A program made the translations under genes and the position numbers. The notes beneath the pieces are model-generated. The model did no database searches, was not told the DNA's origin, and worked only from the letters and a program-made list of their open reading frames with translations. Of a stretch of DNA of 64,000 bases, positions 41,670 through 48,716 are shown piece by piece (position 1 is the first letter of the stretch; every line of letters begins with the position of its first letter). The stretch comes from Megamerina dolium (lineage: Eukaryota > Arthropoda > Insecta > Diptera > Megamerinidae). Location of the stretch: NCBI GenBank assembly GCA_963854835.1, contig OY978529.1, positions 47,983,821-48,047,820 on the forward strand, written 5' to 3'.

Positions 41670-44600
41670 GAAAATTGTTATTGTATCACATAAACACAAG
41701 TATGTTATATATAGCCATGCTTACATTTATTCATGAGTATCCATATGTATATTAGGCCGTACCACCTTACAGGGAAAGAAAAAAAAGTGCGCAGTACATC
41801 CCCTAATATGAAGAAGTTTTGCAAGGCAATTACGAAAACAATTTTCTTTTTTTGGCCGAACTTAGGGGTCACCTTTTTACATTTTTCGTGGTAATTTTGG
41901 CATTTGCAATCGGATTTTGAAGTGTGATATATCGATGTTTTTGTCTCAAGGAGACAACAACATGTTTCAAAGGTCACTGACCTCAAGTACCCCCTTCTAA
42001 TACTTACCCACCAAATCTCAGTTCCTACTACCCTAATGTACCATCTTAAAGCCAGTAAATTACAACTCGCAACATTTAACTTTTGCAAAAGAAGTATTGC
42101 GATTATTCCAGTAGAACTAGTTTAAAGTTATTTTCAAAATCCGACTGCAAATGCCGAAGTTACCACAAAAGATGTAAAAAGGCGACCCCTACGTTCGGTC
42201 AAGAAAAAAAAAATTTTTTTTTCGGAATTGTCTTGCAAAACTTCTTCATATTAGAAGGTGTACGGCGCACGTTTTTTTTTGAGGTACGGCCTAATGTACA
42301 TATATGCATTCACATAAATACCTACAAATGCATTCGTTGTTACTTAGATTCCTTCATTCATTTGTTCGGTCGTTTACAACTTTTCTTTCTCAACATTATT
42401 TTTCTTATACACACACACACACATGTATATACATATATATACATATGTATTGTATATACATCTAGAATAATGGTTTTGTTTTTAGATTATTATGCTAACA
42501 AATAGTGGAAACAGAAAATATAAGAAATCTTAATGCATTGCATACAAGTATGGAAGTGATGAGGTCTGGCAGAGAAGTAACATGTTTAAAAGATGCGGGT
42601 ATGCACATTTTTAGGTTTCTTACAAACAAACAAACAAAGAAATACACAGACTATGTACATATAAAAAGCAAAGAAAGCATATATGTATATATATAGTACA
42701 TATTTGTATATACTCGTATATATAAAACAACAACTATAGCAAATATAAAATGTAAGCATTTACTTAGAATGGTAAAGAAAGAACAAAAAAAAAAAACAAT
42801 AACAGAAAAAACGGAATGAAGCTAAACAAAATAATCTTCTTGCGTTTCTAGCTCAAGGACATGTGGCATGTTTGTTATTTTTTCCCCCTTTTCTTTTTTT
42901 TTTTTTTTTTTTGTTATTTCTTCTTTAGAAATTATATATATCTACCTAAATACATGTGCATCGACTTGTATTTATACTGTATTTCTTAAATATAAGCACT
43001 TAGTAATTATAATAAATTCCATTAAAAAATTAAAAAATAAACAACTCTAAAAATACAATTTTGAACGATTAATAAATAAAATTATTAAAAAAAAATGTAT
43101 ATATAAAAGGTCAAGAATATTATGCACACACGAATTTTTCAATTTCGAAATTCATGTACTAAATCGCACATGCTAATGACCGAGGATGACCTGTTGCATT
43201 TTCAAAAGGTATTGCCTTACTGTTGATGCTGACGATGGTGCTTACGTAATTAATAGAAACATGATGGGAGAAGTTGAAGTATCTGGCGATTAAAAAGTTC
43301 AGCTAATTTGTTCCACTCTGAGTTGAGTAGATGAAGAAGAATCCGAGCTCACTTTTGAATATCGAAATATTAAGGAGATGCTAAGAGAATTTCCATCTTT
43401 GATGAAAGGATCTTTGTAGTTTTCAAGAGAAAAATCTTTTATACAATCATAATTCATAACACATGAAAATTCAGCATCAGCATTGGCTCAGTTATATCAT
43501 GCTAGTGGAGAAGCAAACCTACGATGGTGATCACAGCAAGTGAAAACTCAAGACGACAGCTGAAATGCTGTAATCCAATATATAGGGTGATCTAATAGGA
43601 GGTACTTTTTCCAATAGGGATTCTCAGATATCTCACGTGTTATAACTGCCATGTTCATTTGACATTTGTGTTCATTATTCATTGACATTTCACCATGAAT
43701 AGACTTACGACGGAACAACGTTTATAAATTGTGAAAATTCAGTGTTCAGTAAGAAATGTTTTTCATTCCCTTCGACAATTTCATGGTGTTCATATGGTAT
43801 TATGTTGTGGTTATGGTGTTCAGATCTTGTGATCTGACGCAGTTGGATTACTTTTTATGGAGCTATGTGAAATTAGTTGTTTATGTCGATAAACCACAAT
43901 CGATTCCTGCATTAGAAGCGATCATAACACGCGTAATTAACGGAATATCGGCCGAAATGCTAGAAAGAGTGCTCGAAAATTGGACCCATAGAATGGATCA
44001 TGTTAGAGCCAGTTGGCCACAACATTTAAAATAAATTATTTTCAAACATTAAATATCATAAACCGAACTTACGTCTCAAATACACTTTTTGATTATTAAA
44101 TTGATTTAATTGCGTTTTATTAAAAAAAAAAAAACTACCGGAAGCTCTTATTGGATCACCCTATATATAGTTAAAATGCTTGAATTTGAAATGAATTACC
44201 TCGACAAGGTTTTTCAAAAGATTTTTAGATGCTACAAAATCTTCAGAACTGAAATCCGTACGCGTTATAGAGATTTGAGCTGCTTAACTTCATTAATGCT
44301 CCTACTTTAGAGCTTTTGGTAGTTACTTTGTAGAGGTAATCCAAATCATTGCTTCGATAAAGCTTCCAGTTGGAAGTAATTTAGGGTATCCCCTATATAA
44401 AGACTTAATGGTTAGCTATGATCTATTATAAAATCATCGAATGCTGATTAGAGGTTTCATAAAAGCACAGAATCACATAACACATAACTTTAGGGATGTA
44501 AAAATTAATTTTAAACTTAGAATCATAGAACCATCGTTAATTTGACCCATCCTAATGAACATATGTATGCACTTTTTCCAATCTTACTGCTCTCTCTCTC

Positions 44601-47600
44601 TCTCTCTTACGCAACTATAATATTTCCGACACAGCAGCTTGCAGCTGCCATAAGTCTTACAGTATATTTAACTTCCGTTTTCAATTAGTCAATTTGCAAA
44701 AACATCGCTGCTACTATTAAATATACATTCTTAGTAGCTACGATATGTAATAGCGCTCCTAGGAGTATATTTAATTTTAATTTTGTGATATTTAAAGCAA
44801 ATGCTTGTCTTTTATCAGCTAGTTTATGCAGAAGCAAAAGTTCAGGCAACAAATTATGTTAAAAATTAAGTTTCAACTCGCAGATGAAAATGTGTAAAAG
44901 ACTTTCATTTTCACAAACATAACTTAACAACAACAACAACAGCAGCGACAGTAGTTTATAGCTTATACATATTATACTGTCAGGTCGACTGAATGTATGA
45001 GTGTGCGTGTTAGTGAGAATGCGGTCATGGTAAATATGATGATAGTATTGTAGTAAATGTGGCTGGTTGTGGGGTTTACTGCATTTTTACTTGACTGCAG
45101 AGTAGCAGATGAGAATCATCCTGCGGCAAAAAATATAAAACATATGCGTTGAATGACTGACCCATTTTATTAAAGATTAGTCTTTTTTTTTTTGGAAATT
45201 GTAAAATGCAGGAAATTTAACTCAAATTTAGTATAGTATATATTTTATTTTTTTGGTGACTTGATGGCTATTTACTTCAAGTTTGTTGTATAACGAATAA
45301 CATTTTTTTCGCTACACTTCTTGTATGAAAACTTGGAATTTGAGCATTAACAAGATGAGTCAGAAGAAAAAAACATTATCAAGATCGAAAATGGTTTCTG
45401 AGGGGTCACTTTCTCTAAATGATAATATTTGAGTATAATCGTAAATCTGTACCAATTATAATTTACACTATAATGCTGTGGAATTCTTGGTTTTATGCTT
45501 TCGGATAAAAACTTTCAACCAATAGATTTTTGCGATGTTTTTTTTACCATGCTTCGAAAGCCCTATAAATCAAATTATCAATTTATTATGTATTTATATA
45601 TATTGAACTCGTATTCCAATCCAGCTATCAATAACTAGGATAAAAAAAGGTTAGACAAATCGTTTGATTTGTTTTGCAGGTTTTTCATTTGTTTGTTTAT
45701 TTGTTTGTGTTTCGTCACTCTTCAGTAGACAATACATAAATAAAATATAATAAGAACACAGGAGACCAATAAAACATTATCACTGTAGTGGTTGGTATAC
45801 ATATATGTTGAACTAATAAATCGTAATATATCGTAAATACATATATGTTGAACTAATAAATCGTAATAAATCACACATTTTCGAATACCCGCATACAATT
45901 TGTATTCACGTACGCATTTTTATACGACCGCACTTATACCCAAAATGGAATTGAATAGAGATACCGCAAAATCATTAACATATTTGTAATATGTCCGTAT
46001 TGGCAGTATGCACGTCCTAATGTAGAGTTTCATTTTTTAACAAATACATAATTTTCAGTATGTTGGCTACCTTTCGGATTTCGGATTTGAAGCTCATTAT
46101 GCACATAGGATACTAGCAATATCTTATATTTAATACATATATTGCCAGTGCATGGCCAAATCAATATAAAACTAATATTTAGTAGCATTTGACAAACTTT
46201 GCCATCTGAAATAAATAATCATTTCTAGAAACATAGCCCAGTCTACATGTTGAATCTCTTAATGCATCCCAAACCAATTGCAAGTATTGCCGAATGTTCT
46301 TCTCAAACTGCAATATAAACAGAAACAACAACAACACTTTAACTGTGCATAGATCTCATGGGTCGAAAGAAGGTCAATGCTTCAAAAATACGAGTATGTG
46401 AAAGAATAACATAGACGATTACAAGGGAGGTCAAGGGAAGGAGAGACTTGACTTGAGGTCTACAGCCAAACAAACAACAACAAATAACTCTAAAATAAAT
46501 TGTGCAAAAGTCTTGTGCATATTTGTGAATTTTTTGCAAAATTTGGAATTTAAATTTTTAAAAATTTTTTTGCAATAATATTTTATTTGTCAAGTCTTCA
46601 CATTTCGCAAATGACCAAGTGCATTCATTTTTTTTTAATGACACTGATAAAGACCCTGAAAGGGTTTCAAAACTTACAATTGTTGAATTGTTTAAATATT
46701 TCATTTAATTTTGGGTTTTTTATTCATATTTTCGAATAATAATAAAAAAAATAATAAAAATTGTATTAAAATGGAATGAATTTATTTTTGGGTGTTTTTC
46801 TTTTTCGTCCATTTTATATAGCAACCACTTTAAGAGGTGGATATAGGAAGTTAATATCTTCAGGAGGTGAAATGTTGAAGAGCAAAAATGAATGGTCTAG
46901 TCTGTGATATATTATACTTGAAATATATTGATTCGCGCATGTAGTGCTTTAAGCTACATCAATATTCTAGGGTAGCCTTGCTGAAGAGTAGAGATAAAGA
47001 GCAAGCATGATCACCAAAATATTGAAAAGGAAAAATTTATGTGGGTCAACCTGACAAATCACTACTCTACAGTCAATCCTTTGGCAGCTATGGAATTATT
47101 TGCCGATTTTCAGGTGTTTATAGATATATAGGGTGATTTTTAAAAGCTTTTGGATTTGATTTAAAAAACAAACTCATACAATTTAGAGAAATATACGAAA
47201 TGAATAAATCGATAATTCACGGTCATCAACAATACTGACAGATACAGCTGTGATATTTTCCTCTGTCGTAAATTGTAAATTTGGTGCGAAATTTAGTCAG
47301 AAGATTCCGAATAACCGTCTCAGAAGGTCGCATAAAAGGGAAGAAGTGCACGATGCATTTTCTCAACCGAGCATGCATTTTAATAATAAAATTCAATAAT
47401 CTGCAAGCGTTGTTCGTTTGAAAATCGATTCATGGTTAAATTATAGACCAAACTGAACATGTTTGACAGTAACATGTTACACGAAAATAGCTGAGCTGCC
47501 AAAAATAGTGTTGTCAAAAAGAAAGTTGCTAAAAAATCATCCTGTATTTTCTGAACGTATTATAAATTCGTTCAGGAAAATATTGGAAAGCAAAAATGAG

Positions 47601-48716
47601 TTGTAGTCGATTATATTTTTCATACTTCCAGGGTTATCTCGCTTATATAAAAGCAAAAATTTTGTAAGAGATCCCCTAAGGGGTGCAGATAGGTGATAAG
47701 CATATCCGAGGAAATGGTGTGTGATTATTTGTGAGATTTCCCTCACACCGCTTAGCCACTTCCCACCACAGACTATTTTTTTGGATCATTTATGGAATCT
47801 TATAAAATCATAAAATTACAAGGCAATGGACTTACTGCTACAAGGTCAACTTTCTCCTAGAAATCCCTACTATTTCGAAGGGAATAACGTGATACATATA
47901 ATTGAACGAAAATTTAGGGAGCATTAGGATTTTTTATTTCAATCGATGTAAATCACGCACTTGGTGAAGTCTACAACGTTGCCCCGTACCTAAAGAATTT
48001 TGCTTAAATACATAAATACATACTCATACATGCTTTCATAGAATTTTTATGTACATTTTCATTTCAAAAAATAATTCAAAGTTGTGTAATTTTTGATGAT
48101 TATGTTGCTTACCATGATTTTGTAAAATACTGATGAATAACATGAGCATATAGATGGCACCAACTAATGATTGTGTTGTTGTATGCGCCTGCCACCATCG
48201 CTGTCGACCACAACCACCACCACCACCACCACCACCACCAGCAGCAGCACTTGAACCACCGCCGCTATACCATGCAGTCGTATGTGCGGGAAGTGTTTGT
48301 TTTTGGTTTGCTAGTTGTTGTTGTTGTTGTTGTTGTTGTTGTTCCGGTGGAAGTGATGGTTGTGGTAATCGCACGTAACTATATATATCGGTATTTACAA
48401 TTATGAAGATTTTATCGTTGTGTTGGCTTTGATGCGGTGAACGCTTTCGCTGATATTTGGAACGGTGTTGCTGCTGCTGTTGATGATGGGTATTATGTCG
48501 TTGTTGTTGTTGTAGTTTGTGTTGTTGTTGCTGCTGCTGCTGCGGTTCCTGAAGTTCTTCTTTATACAGTTTTAATTGTTGCTGTTGAGTTTGTAGAGAT
48601 CGTCGCTTTCGTGGTTGCTGCTGTCTGACCGTTGTTGATGTTAGCAACGCTGTCAGTGAAGTGGATGATGATAAATATGATGGAAATGATGATGATGATG
48701 ATGATGATGATGACAT
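13666..48716 (-). CDS. dpr: dpr-family two-Ig-domain neuronal surface protein, seven coding exons
   Basis: Joined on the minus strand: 48716-48113, 20112-19703, 19531-19454, 19028-18896, 15022-14563, 14465-14368, 14159-13666. Every junction is GT/AG, the phases (1, 0, 0, 1, 2, 1) agree across each intron, and the sum is 2,277 nt, 758 residues plus stop. Dpr proteins are fly cell-surface receptors that pair with DIP proteins in neuronal wiring and synapse matching. Ig1 spans about residues 320-408, with Cys in VVIKCRV, Trp in SWIRKRD and Cys in YECQVNTEPK. Ig2 spans about 410-594, with Cys in ILNCYVQQ, Trp in IYWYRG and Cys in SGNYTCQPTTASS. The DENPAAMQKS tail and ARIAMESQLGDTLK point to a dpr2/dpr3-like paralogue, but I cannot settle which. 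Oddities are the polyQ/Gly N-terminus, an Asn/Asp insertion in Ig2 and a long hydrophobic C-terminus. The link from exon 1 to exon 2 across 28 kb rests on phase and layout only; transcripts would settle it. Confidence 0.87.
14368..14465 (-). CDS. dpr: dpr-family exon 6 (end of Ig2)
   Basis: The exon has 98 nt. Its first base completes Arg562, giving LKTR then LRIANAQKTDSGNY, TCQPTTASSASVMVHVIN. The DSGNYTC motif carries the second Ig2 cysteine. The donor is GTGAGA at 14,367-14,362. Confidence 0.93.
14563..15022 (-). CDS. dpr: dpr-family exon 5 (start of Ig2 with Asn/Asp insertion)
   Basis: The acceptor is TTTTAATAG; the exon's first two bases complete Glu409 (EISPDTKAIISGPPDVYF). It carries the first Ig2 cysteine (ILNCYVQQ) and the core Trp (IYWYRGQHMITP). 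Between YWYRGQHMITPVD and FSARIAMESQLGDTLKT lies an insertion of roughly 75 residues, rich in Asn and Asp and coded by AAT/GAT triplets (about 14,780-14,850). The donor is GTAAAC at 14,562-14,557. Confidence 0.93.
15249..16503 (-). mobile_element. Mariner-like element in intron 4, inactive
   Basis: Terminal inverted repeats of about 28 bp (TACGAGCGCTGTCCCAGAAT at 15,247 and TACGAAGACGGTCCCAGAAC, reverse, ending near 16,504), both running into TACCCGACCT. Minus-strand pieces in order are VKNIHKMVFDYSRMKVRELG (HTH), FLRRFVTMDETWDHHFTPE (first Asp intact), VMAYIFWDVGGIIFIDYLQK, then AKINELKLELLQHAPYS and DLFPSDYFLFPNLKKSLGG with the third Asp. The HQDNAP block with the second catalytic Asp is missing at about 15,575-15,600, and the reading frame changes there. 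The MDETW...FTPE and FIDYL patterns are those of rosa-type insect mariners. Confidence 0.85.
16504..17131. other. Intron 4 DNA between transposons
   Basis: AT-rich intronic sequence; nothing recognised. Confidence 0.5.
17132..17498 (+). mobile_element. Short mariner deletion derivative in intron 4
   Basis: The ends pair as GGCAGATTGATAAGTCTG (17,138) and CATACGAGGGCAGACTGATT (reverse, ending 17,500). Inside, one frame reads NEKMYRKLLSNKIHDIILKD then RLKVSEIVDMLT, the first helix-turn-helix of mariner transposases, after which coding stops. A pentamer, TAACG, repeats four times at 17,350-17,369. All catalytic parts are gone, so it could only be mobilised in trans. Confidence 0.72.
17950..18390 (-). 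pseudogene. LINE RNase H and C-terminal fragment in intron 4
   Basis: Minus-strand frames give LNFTKRYNVIFPSREKWN and WLHDDSQKWYT, the linker that precedes the RNase H domain in I/R1-like LINEs (FPSREEW....YTDGS), then YWNDIGGFNHSKKLMSLNAK, typical of the segment between RNase H and the C-terminal zinc knuckle. The RNase H core between them is mostly deleted. Stops are frequent. The assignment is by motif layout only. Confidence 0.5.
18391..18895. other. Intron 4, 5' part
   Basis: Intronic sequence with no recognised element. Confidence 0.5.
18896..19028 (-). CDS. dpr: dpr-family exon 4 (end of Ig1)
   Basis: The exon has 133 nt between TTGCGCAG and GTAAGT. It reads VTESKDSREWFLHIKSPQ then PRDSGTYECQVNTEPKISM and AFQLNII, with one base (G) left over for the next codon. 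The DSGTYEC motif carries the second Ig1 cysteine, and QVNTEPKIS is a hallmark of the dpr family. Confidence 0.95.
19454..19531 (-). CDS. dpr: dpr-family exon 3 (Ig1 core)
   Basis: A 78-nt phase-0 exon of 26 codons between ATCGTGTAG and GTGAGT: ISWIRKRDLHILTVG then TATYTNDKRFQ. The SWIRKRD..ILTVG...YT.D.RF signature is diagnostic of Dpr Ig1 and contains its core Trp. Confidence 0.97.
19703..20112 (-). CDS. dpr: dpr-family exon 2 (linker and start of Ig1)
   Basis: The acceptor is TTTTTCTATAG; the first two bases (TA) complete Val202 with the G of exon 1. The exon encodes KTCAALRSSIVEQIAYDG, a low-complexity linker with eight consecutive Thr, an acidic segment (METDIADMNDAYDVTEVETV), then FDFGVPRNITGRNGQTEVV and IKCRVDMLNDKS. 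The PRNIT..GQT....CRV segment opens Ig1 and holds its first cysteine. The donor is GTAAGT at 19,702-19,697. The linker before Ig1 is about 110 residues, long for the family. Confidence 0.93.
20113..20341. other. Start of the 3' end of intron 1
   Basis: Intron 1 runs from 48,112 to 20,113. This part holds a TTA repeat (20,208-20,228) and nothing else recognised. Confidence 0.6.
20342..21355 (+). pseudogene. LINE reverse-transcriptase relic in intron 1
   Basis: Plus-strand frames give EQAGFRQNRSCIDHIATLRI, MIFVDFEKAFDLLRHENIW (RT motif A Asp present), DGVLSNPINPTVGVRQGCIL followed by a stop, then in shifted frames KINVGKTRTLNINT, KTRKVRGSFANLKNIW, NSNVKTILLYGSETWL, KLQIFVNRCLRIWWPNNWI and RERKWRWIGHTPRKP. 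The YADD catalytic block near 20,750 is garbled (YSYASS and a stop). It ends without RNase H, in the WIGHTLRK style of a large LINE group whose clade I cannot settle. Confidence 0.8.
21520..21722 (-). repeat. tRNA-derived SINE
   Basis: The minus strand from 21,722 shows a tRNA-like head: GCAGCTTAGTGGTTGG (A box) and GGATTCAATCC (B box) about 33 bases later. A non-tRNA body follows (GGGCTCGTTGGCCGAGCTTC, TCCATTACTGTTGTTCGTG). The same body occurs at 39,886-39,990. The head is too degenerate to be a working tRNA gene. Confidence 0.7.
21723..22058. other. Intron 1 DNA
   Basis: No element recognised. Confidence 0.5.
22353..23935. mobile_element. Mini-me-like element A
   Basis: Perfect 13-bp inverted ends, TATACCCTGCATA (22,353-22,365) and TATGCAGGGTATA (23,923-23,935). 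Near the left end is the GTCC tract. The interior is built of eight modules of about 150 bp, each marked by CCACGCCC (or CCACGCCT) followed by TCCCATACAAA; the CCACGCC words start at 22,691, 22,843, 22,998, 23,153, 23,295, 23,451, 23,593 and 23,740. Non-coding. Confidence 0.75.
22488..22570. repeat. (GTCC)n microsatellite, about 80 bp
   Basis: About 18 GTCC units followed by three GTCT units inside element A. Element B carries only about six, so the tract has expanded or contracted since the duplication. Confidence 0.95.
24120..25409. mobile_element. Mini-me-like element B
   Basis: Second copy of element A with the same 13-bp inverted ends (24,120-24,132 and 25,397-25,409), a shorter GTCC tract (24,255-24,289) and seven modules (CCACGCC-like words at 24,410, 24,562, 24,717, 24,872, 25,014, about 25,153 and 25,309). 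Relative to A, one module is lost near 25,090, where AAACCAAATTTAAGG joins two module halves. Confidence 0.75.
25540..27113. other. Intron 1 DNA
   Basis: AT-rich, with short AAT/TTA repeats (25,890-25,908 and 26,487-26,502). No gene or element recognised. Confidence 0.5.
27114..28101 (-). mobile_element. Mariner element, mellifera-like, copy 3 (5'-truncated)
   Basis: The 3' TIR (TAGTAAAAAGAAATCCATTA) is present at 27,114, but homology to the other copies stops at ENVNSVYG near 28,101, so the 5' TIR and first ~30 codons are lost. Legible parts are the HTH (VSIAQELNIAQKTIGHHLN), a frameshift near 27,850, NLMDRISICESLLHRNKIDP, then TGAEKWVTYDKAKGKRSWS. The first catalytic Asp is replaced by Ala (GAEKW instead of GDEKW). 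The remaining 3' half contains deletions. Confidence 0.85.
28102..32284. other. Intron 1 DNA
   Basis: About 4.2 kb without a recognised gene. It holds a GT repeat (29,126-29,148) and a short tandem of AGTCA words at 28,305-28,340. A minus-strand frame at 29,827-30,087 with a Cys pair (FRCSKGLCLTC) is discussed under findings. Confidence 0.45.
32285..33240 (-). pseudogene. LINE RNase H and C-terminal region in intron 1
   Basis: The minus strand carries HFKTELSNKKHWEGISETY, YTDGSIIDDGSGAGVFRPG (RNase H first Asp), AIDRCVHFNLERNYRNRRI, AILSDSQAAIKALKS (second Asp), then LYWENLPGLTHSKLALDKQP, SITGLLTGNCRLNYHLTKPG and FCREEDETAQHVIATCSAL, a CCHC-like terminal motif. It is the same family as 61,881-62,904. 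Frameshifts and stops are scattered through it. I-group LINEs carry RNase H in this position. Confidence 0.8.
33241..37549. other. Intron 1 DNA
   Basis: About 4.3 kb without a recognised transposon. A minus-strand open frame at 33,657-33,908 is listed separately. It also holds a CA repeat (36,699-36,718) and an ATC repeat near 36,558-36,590. Confidence 0.45.
33657..33908 (-). other. Short open frame of possible coding character, sense strand of intron 1
   Basis: The frame begins MDFSCPQCCCCGNGSYNFDS, passes an acidic Asn/Asp-Tyr stretch (FDANNDYDDYDYLVKMLL) and ends at a TGA-type stop after 83 residues. It lies on the same strand as the dpr gene. No family match is apparent and no clear splice sites flank it. 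It may be chance. Confidence 0.2.
37550..37945 (+). pseudogene. Jockey-type LINE reverse-transcriptase relic
   Basis: Fragments in shifting frames read ILKAEKNSDDFISYRLV, then SYLIDIQFYVKQCDEVTGIY and QVNSDVRKSRIWGS, followed by a PPSLFLAS-like piece. These match the RT fingers (KP.K...D...YRPISLM) and the SYL..R.F.VK......Y.V.SGVPQGS segment of jockey-clade LINEs. The VPQGS core is mutated. Confidence 0.6.
37946..38393. other. Intron 1 DNA
   Basis: Nothing recognised except a small hairpin (GATGCTT...AAGCATC, 38,030-38,059). Confidence 0.5.
38396..39517 (+). mobile_element. Mariner element, mauritiana (Mos1-like) subfamily
   Basis: The 5' end CCAGGTGTACAAGCTTAAAG is flanked by TA (38,394) and pairs with the 3' end, whose reverse complement reads TGTACAAGCTTAAATCCGCTG. 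The first five bases of the 3' TIR (CCAGG) are changed. The length is close to that of intact mariners. It carries the transposase relic at 38,539-39,440. Confidence 0.9.
38539..39440 (+). pseudogene. Mos1-like mariner transposase, broken
   Basis: ATG at 38,539 opens MSSFVPEKELMREALLFCFN, followed by a frameshifted HTH 1 region. From 38,690 the frame reads VENHDLQAFLDEDDTQSQKM, LAEQLGVTQQAIYIRLRAMG and WVPHELKDRQ, then a stop at 38,868. The catalytic part (38,892-39,440) is open: CDEKWIYFENPKRKKSW (first Asp), LCVWWDHQGVIYCELLKPG, FLHDNAPSQTSK (second), YSPDLAPSDYHLFSSMGHAL (third), ending in the normal IASEGKYFE terminus. The last two Asp are 34 residues apart (DD34D). About 23 residues are missing in frame between LLKPG and the HDNAP block. 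It is a transposase that once cut and joined DNA at mariner ends. Confidence 0.9.
39518..39885. other. Intron 1 DNA
   Basis: T-rich low-complexity sequence (39,705-39,785); nothing else recognised. Confidence 0.5.
39886..40226. repeat. Rearranged SINE pair
   Basis: Bases 39,886-39,990 carry, in plus orientation, the body of the SINE at 21,520-21,722 (AAATATGTGGCACTTGTAAA, GAGCTTCTCTACCATTACTG, TGCGTGTTAAATTTTGG). Bases 40,160-40,226 carry a tRNA-like head on the minus strand (TAGCTCAGTGGTTAGTGTG as A box, GAGTTCAACCC as B box). Head and body therefore point in opposite directions, unlike the 21.5-kb copy. Confidence 0.6.
40227..40690. other. Intron 1 DNA
   Basis: No element recognised. Confidence 0.5.
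40691..41300 (+). pseudogene. LINE C-terminal fragment
   Basis: The plus strand at 41,105-41,245 reads VEYLRFLTGHSTFDRYAKLQ-like, LPEYEEKETMEHL and PVLWTEEC, the segment with the terminal Cys/His motif found after RNase H in I-like LINEs (LTGH....Y.....C..C..EE.ET.EH..C.CP). Bases 40,860-41,050 probably hold worn RNase H sequence. No intact frame remains. Confidence 0.5.
40755..40799. repeat. Near-perfect 20-bp hairpin
   Basis: ATTTACTATGCAGGTCAATG (40,755-40,774) pairs with CATTGACCTGTATAGTAAAT (40,780-40,799) with one G-T mismatch and a 5-base loop. Confidence 0.9.
41301..41750. other. Intron 1 DNA with (TAA)n microsatellite
   Basis: A run of about 16 TAA units lies at 41,622-41,669. Nothing else recognised. 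Confidence 0.85.
41752..42297. mobile_element. Foldback element with about 165-bp arms
   Basis: The left arm (41,752-41,920: TTAGGCCGTACCACC, ATGAAGAAGTTTTGCAAGGC, GTCACCTTTTTAC, GCATTTGCAATCGGATTTTG) is the inverted, diverged copy of the right arm (42,135-42,297, ending GAGGTACGGCCTAA). The centre of about 215 bp is unrelated and non-coding. The open frames called across each arm are by-products. The superfamily is not evident from the ends. Confidence 0.85.
42298..43580. other. Intron 1 DNA
   Basis: Low-complexity CA/TA and A-rich runs dominate 42,410-43,110. Bases 43,190-43,550 show worn, coding-like stretches (for example ELTFEYRNIKEMLREFPSL in one frame) interrupted by stops; I cannot name a source. 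Confidence 0.4.
43581..44165 (+). mobile_element. Internally deleted Tc1/mariner element (DD41D-type)
   Basis: The ends TATAGGGTGATCTAATAGG and TATAGGGTGATCCAATAAG (reverse complement at 44,147-44,165) are inverted repeats in a TA context. An ATG at 43,695 opens MNRLTTEQRL, followed by QCSVRNVFHSL; most of the transposase is deleted, and the frame resumes at SCDLTQLDYFLWSYVKLVVY (third catalytic Asp) through SAEMLERVLENWTHRMDHV to a stop at 44,034. The same superfamily as 1-478 and 47,127-47,546. Confidence 0.85.
44166..47126. other. Intron 1 DNA
   Basis: About 3 kb with no recognised gene or transposon. A CT repeat lies at 44,589-44,606 and a 40-bp tandem duplication at 45,797-45,870. Confidence 0.5.
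45797..45870. repeat. 40-bp tandem duplication
   Basis: ATACATATATGTTGAACTAA plus the following AATCGTAATA-type sequence repeats with a period of 40 bp, about 1.8 copies, almost without mismatch. Confidence 0.9.
47127..47546 (-). mobile_element. Short DD41D-type transposon derivative
   Basis: The ends TATAGGGTGATTTTTAA and TACAGGATGATTTTTTAGC (reverse complement at 47,528-47,546) are inverted repeats. On the minus strand an ATG near 47,433 opens MNRFSNEQRLQIIEFYY, a stop, then NACSVEKMHRALLPFY, followed by scraps of KFRTKFTIYDRGKYHSC. Everything after the DNA-binding region is deleted. It shares its 5' region with 1-478. Confidence 0.82.
47547..48112. other. Start of intron 1
   Basis: The intron donor GTAAGC is at 48,112-48,107. 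No element recognised in this part. Confidence 0.6.
48113..48716 (-). CDS. dpr: dpr-family exon 1 (N-terminal, low-complexity and signal segment)
   Basis: From ATG 48,716 the frame runs 201 codons plus one base to a GTAAGC donor. It begins with about ten Ser, then basic Gln-rich tracts (RQQQPRKRRSLQTQQQQ, a nine-Gln run), a nine-Gly run and TTTQSLVGAIYMLMLFISIL (residues 180-198), a hydrophobic segment that fits a signal peptide or signal anchor. The leftover G joins the TA of exon 2 as Val. The (CAG/CAA/TCA)n repeats have few stops, so the long N-terminus could be untranslated. Translation might instead start at Met190 (48,149) or Met192, giving a normal short signal peptide. The hydrophobic part with its donor is the firmer half of this call. 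Confidence 0.68.
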
